Source of the DNA: Corynebacterium diphtheriae
Lineage (GTDB): Bacteria > Actinomycetota > Actinomycetes > Mycobacteriales > Mycobacteriaceae
Direction of reading: 5' to 3'
Length of the DNA: 64,000 nucleotides
NCBI RefSeq assembly: GCF_001457455.1
Contig: NZ_LN831026.1
Coordinates: forward strand, 682,001 to 746,000
Part shown: in pieces, positions 1 to 10,689 of the stretch
Numbering within the stretch: position 1 is the stretch's first letter
Layout of the letters: every line of letters begins with the position of its first letter
Translations under genes and position numbers: made by a program
The notes under the pieces: generated by a model
The model's input: the letters and a program-made list of their open reading frames with translations, nothing else
Databases searched by the model: none
Told to the model about the DNA's origin: nothing

Positions 1-2105
<2,105 letters not shown>

Positions 2106-2254
2106 AGTGTGTAACGAGCAAAAAATAAACATCTATGAACATCTCACCGCTTTTTGTTGTGGGTGATGGTTTAAATGGATAATGAGTGTTGCTTGCGTCT
2201 GCTGTGCAGTGTCTGGCATGGCACACCTTGTCACCGTGGGTGGTTGGTTGTGTG

Positions 2255-2372
2255 TGTTGGTGGTTATTGTGTCGGGGGTACGCCCGGTCCCTTTCCGAAC
2301 CCGGAAGCTAAGCCCGATTGCGCTGATGGTACTGCACCTGGGAGGGTGTGGGAGAGTAGGTCGCTGCCAACC
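2255..2372 (+). rRNA. rrf: 5S ribosomal RNA
   Basis: About 118 nt with the conserved 5S core (CCGAACCCGGAAGCTAAG near 2297). The terminal stem pairs GTTGG at 2256 with CCAAC ending at 2371. It lies about 150 bp downstream of the 23S gene, the usual 16S-23S-5S order. No tRNA is visible in the 23S-5S spacer. Confidence 0.93.
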
Positions 2373-2392
2373 TAAAACTTAAATAATGATAT

Positions 2393-2450
2393 GGGGTTGT
2401 GGAGAAAATGAAACACAGTGTGTGTTTTATCCCTCCACAACCCCTATTTT
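2393..2450 (+). terminator. rRNA operon terminator
   Basis: Perfect 12-bp arms GGGGTTGTGGAG (2393-2404) and CTCCACAACCCC (2433-2444), with an inner pairing AAACAC/GTGTTT (2411-2416 with 2422-2427), followed by TATTTTTG. It sits 20 bp after 5S and is the natural end of the rrn operon. Confidence 0.88.
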
Positions 2451-2609
2451 TGTATGTGTAGGCGCGTGTGCGTGTGCGTGTATCGCATGCGCATGCGTGT
2501 GGGGTGTGTGGGGGGTGTTCCTATATAGGTTGTCAACCTCGCGGGTGGAGAAATCGGGGGCGGATTCTCTCTGTGGGGTTGTGTGGACGGGTTTGTTTTC
2601 GGGCATGAC
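2451..2609. other. gene-free GT-rich spacer
   Basis: No credible gene. From about 2452 to 2515 the plus strand is strongly alternating purine-pyrimidine (repeated TGTG, CGTG and the palindromic CGCATGCGCATGCG). Such tracts can adopt left-handed DNA. The ORF crossing it has no family resemblance and is low-complexity. Confidence 0.5.
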
Positions 2610-2645
2610 AGCTAGCCGACTGGGATTTTACCCGGTCGGCTAGCT
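2610..2645. terminator. 15-bp hairpin between rRNA operon and insertion sequence
   Basis: Arms at 2610-2624 and 2631-2645 (AGCTAGCCGACTGGG and its complement with one G-T wobble) around a 6-nt loop ATTTTA. It begins 14 bp past the transposase stop codon. It may terminate transposase transcription or shield the insertion sequence from rrn read-through. The T-run is weak on both sides, so a structural role at the element end is also possible. Confidence 0.55.
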
Positions 2646-2658
2646 TTACTCTTAGTGT

Positions 2659-3867
2659 CTAGGCTGCTAGGTCTTCCTGTGATGGTGCGGGATCGTGGTA
2701 GTGCTCGTGGTTGCGCATCATGGCGTAGAGGACGTTGAGTCGTCTGCGGGCTAGTGCTACTACTGCGGCGTTGTGCCTTTTGCCTTCACGGCGCTTTCGT
2801 TCATAGAATTGCCGGGAACGCTCGTGGAATCTGATGGATGCAAAAGATGATTGCCATAGGGCGTTCTTTAATTTTTTATTGCCGGCTCGGTTCAGTGAGT
2901 TCGACATGATTGAGGTTCCGGACTGATTCGTTCGGGGCGATAAGCCAGCGTAGGAGGCTAGGTGCCCAGCTGACGGAAAGTCGGACATATCGCCCGCGGT
3001 CATGAGAATTTGGGCAGCTGTCTTTGGCCCGATTCCCGGCATGGATAGCAGGAATTGGGTGTGGGGGATGTCGTTGATGAGCTCGATGACTTCCTTTTCG
3101 ATTTGTTGGCGGTGCTCGAGCTTTAAAAGTGCGTCCTTCGCCGACATTGCTACGCCCATTTCGGCATAGTGTGCACCTGCAATAGTGACTGTTTGCTCAG
3201 AGATGGCAGCGAATATGGCATCGAGGACAGGTTCGGGATTTCGTGCCTTATATCGTCGAGCAAAGGCGGCTGCCTTGGCCTTACCTAAGCGCTTTATTTT
3301 GGTGGGCCCGCCGTAGCGTGCAAGTAGGTGCAGAACCCACTTGCGGTGGATTATCTGGCCGCGAAGGGCTTGTTCGAATTGCGGGTAACAGCCAACTAAT
3401 GCACTTCGAATCTGATTGATGAGCCTGGTGTAGGAGCGCGCTAAGTCTTCGTCGATGCCGTTGAGGACTTTCAACTGGAGGAAGGCTTCTTCGACGCGGT
3501 CGACACTGCGGAGGGATTCCGGAAGGTTCTTTGCAGCGTGGGCGATGATATATGCATCCCGGATATCAGTTTTGGCATTACCAGCGTGGATGCGTGAGAG
3601 TTGACGCATAGCCAAACCTGGAAGGTAGCGCACGTCGATTCCGATATCTTGGGCAACTGCGACAGTTAGTCGCCCAATGTTATTGGGCTGGTCCACGACG
3701 ACAAGGACCTTGTGGTCGTATGCGCTGAACGCTGAAAACAGTGCGCGCAGGGATTGTTCATTTTGATTGATGCGCTTAGATAGCACCTGGGTGCCGTCGA
3801 TATCTAAGACGCAAGCGTGGTGAAAGTATTTGCAGGCGTCCATGCCGATGACATAGTCGTAGGTCAT
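2659..3867 (-). CDS. IS110-family transposase (DEDD recombinase)
   Basis: A 402-aa protein with the IS110 two-domain layout. The N-terminal RuvC-like DEDD domain shows GMDACK near residue 9, VVVDQP near 57 and the diagnostic KTDIRDA near 100. The C-terminal Transposase_20 domain has PGIGPKTAAQIL near 277 and YAGLSPRTNQSGTSI near 307, whose serine is the candidate nucleophile, followed by NRAGNKKLKNALWQ. The ATG start is preceded by an AGGAGG-like site (CTAGGAGGTCAGAC). No stop or frameshift is seen and the length is normal for the family, so the enzyme may be active. IS110 enzymes recombine through a circular intermediate and, in characterised members, are guided by a bridge RNA. Confidence 0.93.
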   Translation of the reverse strand: MTYDYVIGMDACKYFHHACVLDIDGTQVLSKRINQNEQSLRALFSAFSAYDHKVLVVVDQPNNIGRLTVAVAQDIGIDVRYLPGLAMRQLSRIHAGNAKTDIRDAYIIAHAAKNLPESLRSVDRVEEAFLQLKVLNGIDEDLARSYTRLINQIRSALVGCYPQFEQALRGQIIHRKWVLHLLARYGGPTKIKRLGKAKAAAFARRYKARNPEPVLDAIFAAISEQTVTIAGAHYAEMGVAMSAKDALLKLEHRQQIEKEVIELINDIPHTQFLLSMPGIGPKTAAQILMTAGDMSDFPSAGHLASYAGLSPRTNQSGTSIMSNSLNRAGNKKLKNALWQSSFASIRFHERSRQFYERKRREGKRHNAAVVALARRRLNVLYAMMRNHEHYHDPAPSQEDLAA

Positions 3868-3879
3868 GTCTGACCTCCT

Positions 3880-4190
3880 AGCGAATTGAATGAGTATGGG
3901 ACTTATTTCATCGCTGGTGGTCGGACATACTTCACGCTGGCATCCACATTACTTTGAGACCTCGCACATTGTGTGCGGGTCAGGTTCCTATTAGCAGTTT
4001 GGAGTATGTCACTGCCTTCGGCGGCATCACCCCCCCGGATCATTTTCTTAACAGGGACGAAAATAAGCCATACCGAAGCCAGCGACTAGTTCCGCTGCCA
4101 CAAGGCAGAAGGAACGCAGATAAACATAGCCTGCCCCAGCATGGGGCTAGGAGTACGAATCCTGGGCTCCTTTAAGCGGAACTGCCAACA
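3880..4190 (-). ncRNA. candidate IS110 bridge RNA region
   Basis: Structured non-coding DNA directly upstream of the transposase, where the IS110 subgroup is known to encode its bridge RNA. Visible pairings: GTTCCGCT/AGCGGAAC (4089-4096 with 4175-4182) enclosing GCC-ACAA-GGC (4097-4106), GCCCC/GGGGC (4133-4147) and AGGAG/CTCCT (4149-4171); CTTCGG/CCGAAG (4016-4021 with 4073-4078) enclosing ATTTTC/GAAAAT (4042-4064); and CGCACA/TGTGCG (3963-3977). The succession of large internal-loop hairpins resembles a bridge RNA, but which loops bind target and donor was not established. Confidence 0.42.
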
Positions 4191-4251
4191 ACGTAATGGG
4201 GTGTATCCCTGTTTTTTACGCCCACACTAAGGGGGGCGGGGTGTGTTTGTG

Positions 4252-4386
4252 GTGTTCTCGTATTCGAGACTACGTAAACCCATGGTGGGGTCTTCGGTGT
4301 GGGCATGGTGATGCTGGGGTTTTCGTGATCACGGATTCGTGGTCATGGTTTCGTGCTGGAGGATACGAGAACACACCAACAACCAC
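4252..4386. repeat. 135-bp repeat, copy A, with inverted ends
   Basis: About 94% identical to 4607-4741 by eye. The ends are inverted: GTGTTCTCGTAT at 4252-4263 and its exact complement ATACGAGAACAC about 110 bp later. The shared core includes GACTACGTAAACCCATGG and TGGGCATGGTGATGCTGGGG. No coding potential is evident. It could be a small non-autonomous element, an RNA-structure element or a duplicated spacer. Confidence 0.85.
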
Positions 4387-4392
4387 ACCCTG

Positions 4393-4638
4393 CTACCGAA
4401 TCACTGCACCGGTGAACAAGCAGGGCCGGCCGGTGAGAGGGTCGATAAACTCGAGCTCAGTACTGGTCAGGTGCATGGGTCGGGAATAGTCTTCTGCGTC
4501 TTCGGCAAGTATTGTGGGGTAGATGGTGTCGCCAAGGATAGGGGCTGGGGGCTGTTGATCCTCAGGGGTGGTGGAGTGCATGTGCCTAGGGGTGGGGTTG
4601 GTTTTCGTGTTTTCGTATTCGTGACTACGTAAACCCAT
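4393..4638 (-). CDS. short unassigned ORF between two repeats
   Basis: An 81-codon reading frame on the minus strand whose 5' end overlaps repeat copy B and whose stop lies just inside copy A. The C-terminal half (TELEFIDPLTGRPCLFTGAV) looks protein-like and could be the tail of a larger degraded protein. I do not recognise the family. No ribosome-binding site was found. It may be a gene fragment or chance. Confidence 0.22.
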   Translation of the reverse strand: MGLRSHEYENTKTNPTPRHMHSTTPEDQQPPAPILGDTIYPTILAEDAEDYSRPMHLTSTELEFIDPLTGRPCLFTGAVIR

Positions 4639-4741
4639 GGTCGGTGCCTAGGTGTGGGCATGGTGATGCTGGGGTTTTCGTGATCACGGATTCGTGATCA
4701 TGGTTTCGTACTGGAGGATACGAGAACACACCAACAACCAA
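4607..4741. repeat. 135-bp repeat, copy B, with inverted ends
   Basis: Second copy, 355 bp downstream in the same orientation. Its left end GTGTTTTCGTAT differs by one base from copy A; its right end ATACGAGAACAC is identical. It also contains the palindrome TGATCAC-GGATTC-GTGATCA at about 4681-4700, which carries one mismatch in copy A. Differences between copies cluster near the middle of the left half. Confidence 0.85.
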
Positions 4742-4813
4742 CCAAGACCAGAAACACACCTTGGCGCGTGTTCGATTTCGTCGTGTGTCGTTTTATTTGT
4801 GGATGAATAATTA

Positions 4814-4845
4814 GGGCGGTGTTTCTACACACACCGCCCCCTTTC
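4814..4845. terminator. hairpin terminator
   Basis: Perfect 9-bp arms GGGCGGTGT (4814-4822) and ACACCGCCC (4831-4839) with loop TTCTACAC. It lies just past the 3' end of the broken aminotransferase gene on the minus strand. On that strand it is followed by TAATTATT. Confidence 0.65.
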
Positions 4846-4874
4846 GTAAAGAGCCTTCGTAAAATCCCTGGTCC

Positions 4875-5938
4875 TTATCGGCTGGCACTAATAAGAGCTT
4901 GTGCTGCTTCTTCAATAACGATTCGTTTTTTACCAAACGTGAAACGAAGTTTGGTACGCCATGGTTCCCGGTGGTCGGTGAACACAGAAATAGGGATAGC
5001 AGCGACGTTGCAGTCAGTAATTAGGTTGTAACAGAAATCCGGACCGTCGTTAGTAGATAAATCACAAGAATCTGCGACGATATAAAACGTTCCTTTTGTG
5101 TTGCTTACGTGGAATCCAGCGGTTTTAAGCGCATGTGATAACAAGTCTCGGTTGCCTTGGAGTATTCGTTGTTGGTGAGCAATCCATTCACGCTCGTTAT
5201 CTAGGGCGTAAGCGACAGCTGGTTGGAAAGGGCTAGCACCGACAAAGCTGAGGTATTGGTTCGCGCATATCTATCGTAGGTAGCAATGGGACGGTGCGTG
5301 GTGTCGTCGAAAAGCATGTGTTCGTAGACTTCATCGTTAACCACGATAAGGTCATGCTCGGTTGCTAGGGCGCACAACTCGGTAATTGCTTCCTTGCTAA
5401 ATACAGCCCCGGTAGGATTGTGTGGCGAATTCACGATGATCATTCGCGTTTGGGGCGTGATGGCGTCGCGAAGCGCTGTGATATCAAGGTTCCACGAATT
5501 ATTGTTGGGGGCTAAAGGCACTGCGATACGGTGCGTGCCTGCTAATGCAATGGCTGCGGCGTAGGAGTCGAAATAGGGCTCTAAGACGATCACGTCCTCA
5601 TGCGGTTCCACAAGTCCGATAATTGCGGCTGTAAGCGCCTCTGTGGCTCCTACCGTGATAAGGACTTCGGTGTCGGGGTCTACATCCATGTCGTAGTAGT
5701 CGCGTTGGTGTCGTGCAACTGCTTCGCGTAGTATTGGAAATCCTTGTGCTGGTGCGTATTGGTTATTTCCTCGTGCGATTTGGTCACGGGCTATGCCCAG
5801 CATGTCCTTGGGGCCGTCATAATCGGGGAAGCCTTGACCTAGATTAATGGCACCGTGTTGTTGCGCGTGGGCGCTCATAGTAGCAAAAATCGTCTCGCCG
5901 AATTCAGCGAGACGATGGATTCCAACGGGGTGTGACAT
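4875..5938 (-). pseudogene. class I/II aminotransferase pseudogene (DapC-like)
   Basis: Two fragments of one PLP-dependent aminotransferase in different frames. The N-terminal part (MSHPVGIHRLAEFGETIF to ATYDRYAR, from 5938) carries the INLGQGFPDYDGP substrate motif and the NSPHNPTGAV and VNDEVYEH cofactor motifs. The C-terminal part resumes at QYLSFVGASPFQPAVAYAL near 5250 and runs to 4875. Relative to the family, about 35-40 residues are missing at the junction, including the lysine that binds pyridoxal phosphate, and the frame is shifted. Its place beside the XPB helicase gene matches M. tuberculosis Rv0858c (annotated DapC). The start 4 bp after the upstream gene's stop suggests it was the last gene of that cluster. 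Confidence 0.88.
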
Positions 5939-5942
5939 TGAG

Positions 5943-6590
5943 TTACAACTCCAGTAGATCAAATTTTGTTTCGCGTACTTGATCTAACTTATTCAGGTTC
6001 TTGCTCAATGTGGTCCATTGTTCGGAAGGAATCGTCGATTCTGCCCGAGCAATCACTGAAGAATCTGGAGTAGCCCATGCGATAGGCATGGGGGAAATTT
6101 GGTCCCATGAGTCTTGGTTCCCCACGGAGCGTTGGCCGGTGACGGCGACTGCTGGGATGCGGGTGCCTACTTTTCGGGTGTCGCCTTCGATGCCTGGGAT
6201 TGCGGTGATGTTGCGCGTTGCTAGTGCCCATCGGGGTGGAAGGGTGGGGTCGACGTTGGTGTTGACCAGTGCCATCACAACCATGTCGCGGGGGTTGACT
6301 TCGGCGATCATGGCGGGGACGAGGTCGTAGTTGTCGTAGAGGTGTTGTGCGTTTCCTACTTGTTTGGGCACAACGAAGATCATGGCGAAGCTAATCAGTG
6401 CCATGATGGCGAATACTGCAAGACAGATGATGCCGAATGCTCCACCTAGCCAGAAGTAAAGGCCCACGCCGATGAGGATTTGAATGATTCCAAATAGACC
6501 TGCGGAGAGTTGGAGGCGTTTGGTGTCTTTGAGTAGCTCGTTGTTTTTTGCGGCGAAGTCGGCGTCGATGGGGAAGGAGAAGTGTGCCAT
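5943..6590 (-). CDS. DUF3239-like membrane protein
   Basis: A 215-aa protein from MAHFSFPIDADFAAKNN. Two adjacent hydrophobic segments near residues 28-75 (FGIIQILIGVGLYFWLGGAF and the following stretch) suggest a membrane hairpin. The remaining soluble domain starts around residue 80 and includes ALVNTNVDPTLPPRWALATR. The start is set by its position 4 bp after the stop of the XPB helicase gene; the longer reading frame would run inside that gene. It resembles the corynebacterial DUF3239 family, whose function is unknown. Co-transcription with the helicase genes is likely from the spacing. Confidence 0.75.
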   Translation of the reverse strand: MAHFSFPIDADFAAKNNELLKDTKRLQLSAGLFGIIQILIGVGLYFWLGGAFGIICLAVFAIMALISFAMIFVVPKQVGNAQHLYDNYDLVPAMIAEVNPRDMVVMALVNTNVDPTLPPRWALATRNITAIPGIEGDTRKVGTRIPAVAVTGQRSVGNQDSWDQISPMPIAWATPDSSVIARAESTIPSEQWTTLSKNLNKLDQVRETKFDLLEL

Positions 6591-6594
6591 GGTG

Positions 6595-8259
6595 TTAGTC
6601 CTTGGTGAGTGCGGGCAGGTCGGCGGCGTCGATGATGCGGTAGGCGTAGCCCTGTTCGGCGAGGAATCGTTGCCGGTGGGCTGCGTAGTCACTATCTAGG
6701 CTATCGCGGCTTACTACAGTGTAGAAATGCGCGTGGGCACCGTCTGCTTTGGGGCGTAGCAGGCGGCCGAGTCGTTGGGCCTCTTCTTGGCGGGATCCGA
6801 AGGTTCCGGAGACTTGAATCGCTACGGCGGCTTCGGGCAGGTCGATGGAGAAGTTTGCTACTTTGCTCACGACGAGGGTGGTGATTTCACCGTTGCGGAA
6901 GGCAGAGAAGAGTTCTTCACGTTTTTTATTGGATGTGGAACCATCAACCACGGGGGTGTGTAGGCGTTCGCCGATTTCTGCTAGTTGGTCGACGTAGGCG
7001 CCGATGATGAGGGTGGGCTGTCCTGTGTGTTGTGCTACGAGCTTATCGACGGCACGCAGTTTGCTGGCCGCGCAGGCTGCAAGGCGGTAGCGGTCTTGAT
7101 TTTCGGCCGTGGCGTAGACCATGCGTTCCGATTCGGTCATGGTGGTGCGCACTTCGGTGCATTCGGCGGTGGCGATAAAACCTTGGGTTTCTAGGTCTTT
7201 CCATGGGGCGTCGTAGCGCTTGGGGCCGATGAGAGAGAATACGTCGCCTTCGCGTCCGTCTTCGCGGACGAGTGTTGCGGTAAGTCCTAGACGGCGACGT
7301 GATTGGAGGTCTGAGGTGAGTCGGAAGACGGGGGCGGGGAGGAGGTGGACTTCGTCGTAGATAATGAGTCCCCAGTCGCGTGAGTCGAATAGTTCGAGTG
7401 CGCGGTATTCACCTTTAGTTTTGCGGGTGACAACTTGGTAGGTGGCGATGGTGATGGGGCGGATTTCTTTTTTCTCGCCTGAGTATTCCCCGATTTCTTC
7501 GGGGGTGAGGGTGGTGCGGCGAAGGAGCTCGTCACGCCACTGGCGGCCGGCTACGGTATTGGTCACCAAGATCAGTGTGGTGGCTTGGGCTTTTGCCATG
7601 GCAGCGGCACCGACCATGGTTTTTCCAGCGCCACAGGGCAGTACCACGACTCCGGAGCCGCCCTCCCAGAAGGAGTCTGCAGCCATGCGCTGGTAGTCGC
7701 GAAGTTCCCACTGCTCATGTTCGGTGGACAATGCTACGGGGTGAGCCTCACCGTCGACGTAGCCTGCGAGGTCTTCTGCTGGCCAACCGACTTTCAGGAG
7801 TTCTTGTTTTAAGCGTCCGCGTTCGGAGGGGTGGACGATGATGGATTCGTCGTCGATACGAGCACCTAGCATGGGTTTGATCTTCTTATGGCGAAGAAGC
7901 TCGGCCAGAATTGCTGGTTCTTCGGATTCTAAGATCAGTCCGTGGGCGGGGTGCTTGTGCAGGCGCACTCGGCCGTAGCGTGACATCGTCTCGGCGACGT
8001 CGATAAGCAGGGCTTGGGGGACGGGGAAACGCGAATAGGTTTCTAGTGCGTGTACTACTTGTTCGGCGTCGTGACCAGCTGCGCGGGAGTTCCACAGCGC
8101 CAGTGGGGTGATGCGGTAAGTGTGGACGTGCTCGGGAGCGCGCTCGAGCTCAGCGAAAGGCGCCAGAGCGATGCGGGCTTCTTGTGCGCGGGGATGATCC
8201 ACTTCAAGCAGCACGGTTTTGTCAGATTGGACGATCAGCGGGCCGTCGCCAAGTACCAC
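6595..8259 (-). CDS. XPB/Rad25-type DNA repair helicase
   Basis: A 554-aa superfamily 2 helicase. The N-terminal domain (about 1-185) is the XPB damage-recognition-like region. The motor shows Walker A LPCGAGKT, DEVH box (IIYDEVHLLP), LTATLVRED with the RED motif characteristic of XPB, and motif VI QRLGRLLRP. The start is GTG with CAGGAGA about 7 bp upstream. Bacterial XPB unwinds DNA 3'-to-5', and M. tuberculosis carries the same gene (Rv0861c, ercc3). The next upstream gene encodes its usual partner. A role in DNA repair is inferred from the family. Confidence 0.92.
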   Translation of the reverse strand: MVLGDGPLIVQSDKTVLLEVDHPRAQEARIALAPFAELERAPEHVHTYRITPLALWNSRAAGHDAEQVVHALETYSRFPVPQALLIDVAETMSRYGRVRLHKHPAHGLILESEEPAILAELLRHKKIKPMLGARIDDESIIVHPSERGRLKQELLKVGWPAEDLAGYVDGEAHPVALSTEHEQWELRDYQRMAADSFWEGGSGVVVLPCGAGKTMVGAAAMAKAQATTLILVTNTVAGRQWRDELLRRTTLTPEEIGEYSGEKKEIRPITIATYQVVTRKTKGEYRALELFDSRDWGLIIYDEVHLLPAPVFRLTSDLQSRRRLGLTATLVREDGREGDVFSLIGPKRYDAPWKDLETQGFIATAECTEVRTTMTESERMVYATAENQDRYRLAACAASKLRAVDKLVAQHTGQPTLIIGAYVDQLAEIGERLHTPVVDGSTSNKKREELFSAFRNGEITTLVVSKVANFSIDLPEAAVAIQVSGTFGSRQEEAQRLGRLLRPKADGAHAHFYTVVSRDSLDSDYAAHRQRFLAEQGYAYRIIDAADLPALTKD

Positions 8260-8304
8260 GGAGTATCTCCTGAAACTAGAACATATGAGTCGATGAACAC
8301 TCTA

Positions 8305-10623
8305 TTATGCACCGGAATCGAGTGCGACTTCCGTGATTCGGTGCAGCATGAAGTGGATGACCTCGCCTGAATCAGCATCAACTGCGCTGACGTGCCCGCC
8401 TGTGATCGTCACCGGCGTTACGGTGTAGCGCAACGCTTGGCCTTGCTTATCGACGATTCCCACGTGGACCTTATGATTAGCCCTCATAGCGGAATGGAGC
8501 ACGCTGACAGCGTCGGAACCCTCTATGTCATGAGTTTCCCCACGGGATGCGTCGCGATCTCGAAGCAGCGTTAATAGTGCTTGTCGAATGTGCGCCGGAT
8601 CTTCCTGCGGCATCGTCGGTCGCACGGTTGGAGTAGCTACCCGTGTGGGGTGAGGGCGGATGTCGATACTAAGCCCTTGGGCGTTTTCAGCGGCGGGCGC
8701 AAAACCCGCTGAGCGGATTGTCTCGAGTACTTGTGCCAGTGGTGCCTGGGCAATCAAGACTGTCGGGGCGATGATCCGAAAACCTAGATCGGCTGCGGCC
8801 TCAATACGAGAAACCTCTAGGAGGAGCGCAGGGTCGTCGCAACGCACATAGCTCAGCGCTGGTCCGCCGCGAAGTGCCCCGTGGCGGCGTGCGGTATCGC
8901 TAATCAAGTAGACCAAGGATTGTGGCAGATCGCCGATCGTGTGGTCTTTGAGGAATCCGACAAGATCCGAATCTGTTTTGCCAGCGTCTAGGGCGCGGCG
9001 GACACTAGTGCTATTAAGCCTAAACACGGTGGCCAACCCCATGGATTCGGTATCCGACATGAGAGCCATCATGGTGTGGGCCTCGAAGGGAAGCGGTGCT
9101 GGCGCCAAGATGGTCATGTCGCCTTGGGGGATCAGCCGATCGGATTCAGCGGGAGTGAGACTAGCGGTGGCTTCACAGAGGCGACCCAGAAGATCTACAT
9201 GGTGGTCGTTGTGAGCAAGGAGGCGAAGCACTGTGGTCGGTTCCCAACGGGGCCCAAGAATTCCCAAGAATTGAGCAGAATCCGTGATGTCATCGAAAAC
9301 GTCGCGAGCAAGCCGTGAAGCTCTGATAGGAGAATCGAAGCCGAAGTTCGCTAGCAAAACGCCTTTATCTCCCCCGTGGGGAAACACATGGGATGCTGCG
9401 GACTGCAGGACAAGCACGCGAGTGCTAGGCAACTTATCAGAGATAGTTGCGGCGCTGAGCAGGCGATGAGGTTTGTTCTTCTCATCGGGCTGCCCAATTG
9501 CTGCGACATTGAGCGTTGCGTGCTCCCACCAACCGAGCATGAGCCACGCCCATTGCACAGATAGCGGCTGGGCGTTCCATTCGTCGGCACGTCCGGTGGG
9601 CGCTAGGTAGTCCCCGCCGGTGTCATTGGTAGGAAGCGGATCGGGTACGCCTTTAGCAATAAGCCCAGCTCCCATTGCAGCTGCGATGACACGATAAAGT
9701 GTGGTTTCTTCGACATCCAGTGCACGTGACAGCGTTGCGACGGGACGTACACCCACAGCATTGTCTTTTAATAAAGCAATGGGGGAATCGCTGAGAACAT
9801 CGATAAGAACGCGTGTGAGTCGTACGGCTTCTAGACCTGCTGCGGTGCTTTGTTCCTCGACTCGAGATGCTGAGGAGATTTCCTGTGACACTGCCACTGG
9901 GCACAGTGGCAAAACGGGGGCAGGTTTACCGCTGAGTGCAAAGCGCACTGACATGGGAAGAGTAACCGTGTGACTGTTATGGCGGGTGACCAAGCCGAGG
10001 GCAATAAGCTGCGGGATTGGTCGAGAGGGGTCAGCGTCGATTGCTGCATCTTTTGTTACTCCGGTACCACCTGATTGCGCGAGGGTGTGCAAGATGCTGC
10101 GTTGTTTGGTGGTGAGGCCTTCGAGTATCTCGGGAAGCTCGGTGGCGTTGGGCACGTGTGCTGAGGGCAAAAGCTGCCATCCCGCTGGCAGCGCGTCCAT
10201 AACGTCGGGGGCGATTCGTAGTGCAGCCAATTCGCCGAAAAGTAGCGCGTAGTCGCGCAAGGTGTCTATTGTCGCTAGCAGCTCAGACTCACTAGGAGCC
10301 CAACGGTTGGTGTCGTGGGTATTCTGCTCGCTATATGAACGCACGAGTTCCACCAGTTTGGGGGCATCCACAGGTTCGATTTCTGCGCCGGCGATGCTGG
10401 CAGCCTCGAGCACAGCGAGTTCGCGTGCATTTAACCGCACCAGAGCCCGCATGATCGACGCCCGCAGGGATAAACGTGCTGCTAAAGAGCTGATTCCCGG
10501 AGGTAGCGGATGTGTCGTATCGGGCCGGTGCTCAAGGACGCGATGGAGTGCATCCTCGTCTAAGTTGTGTAGCCATTGGCGGAAAATCGCAGTAGTTGAG
10601 GTGGAATCGTTGGAACTGGTCAT
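8305..10623 (-). CDS. helicase-associated protein (Helicase_C_3 family)
   Basis: A 772-aa protein resembling M. tuberculosis Rv0862c, which is likewise encoded next to the XPB helicase. The N-terminal half is rich in winged-helix-like segments (for example LTTKQRSILHTLAQSGG near 170). The C-terminal part carries the XPB-associated domain, with LSYVRCDDPALLLEVSRIEAAAD and ending near VISGEVIHFML. There is no Walker A motif, so it is not itself a helicase motor. A TGGAG site precedes the ATG. It is separated by 45 bp from the helicase gene, so the two probably form an operon and perhaps a complex (inference). Confidence 0.82.
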   Translation of the reverse strand: MTSSNDSTSTTAIFRQWLHNLDEDALHRVLEHRPDTTHPLPPGISSLAARLSLRASIMRALVRLNARELAVLEAASIAGAEIEPVDAPKLVELVRSYSEQNTHDTNRWAPSESELLATIDTLRDYALLFGELAALRIAPDVMDALPAGWQLLPSAHVPNATELPEILEGLTTKQRSILHTLAQSGGTGVTKDAAIDADPSRPIPQLIALGLVTRHNSHTVTLPMSVRFALSGKPAPVLPLCPVAVSQEISSASRVEEQSTAAGLEAVRLTRVLIDVLSDSPIALLKDNAVGVRPVATLSRALDVEETTLYRVIAAAMGAGLIAKGVPDPLPTNDTGGDYLAPTGRADEWNAQPLSVQWAWLMLGWWEHATLNVAAIGQPDEKNKPHRLLSAATISDKLPSTRVLVLQSAASHVFPHGGDKGVLLANFGFDSPIRASRLARDVFDDITDSAQFLGILGPRWEPTTVLRLLAHNDHHVDLLGRLCEATASLTPAESDRLIPQGDMTILAPAPLPFEAHTMMALMSDTESMGLATVFRLNSTSVRRALDAGKTDSDLVGFLKDHTIGDLPQSLVYLISDTARRHGALRGGPALSYVRCDDPALLLEVSRIEAAADLGFRIIAPTVLIAQAPLAQVLETIRSAGFAPAAENAQGLSIDIRPHPTRVATPTVRPTMPQEDPAHIRQALLTLLRDRDASRGETHDIEGSDAVSVLHSAMRANHKVHVGIVDKQGQALRYTVTPVTITGGHVSAVDADSGEVIHFMLHRITEVALDSGA

Positions 10624-10689
10624 GATGACTCCATAGTTTAGTTGGTTGTTCAGGTGACTTTGGCCAGCGGATTTGAAACAATAGAACCT

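Larger units (their letters stand above)
2655..4195 (-). mobile_element. IS110-family insertion sequence (approximate limits)
   Basis: One DEDD transposase gene plus about 320 bp of structured non-coding DNA on its upstream side. IS110 elements usually have no clear terminal inverted repeats and make little or no target duplication, so the ends cannot be fixed from one copy. The limits given are the transposase end and the outer edge of the upstream hairpins. The element lies directly behind an rRNA operon, a tolerated insertion place. Confidence 0.7.
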
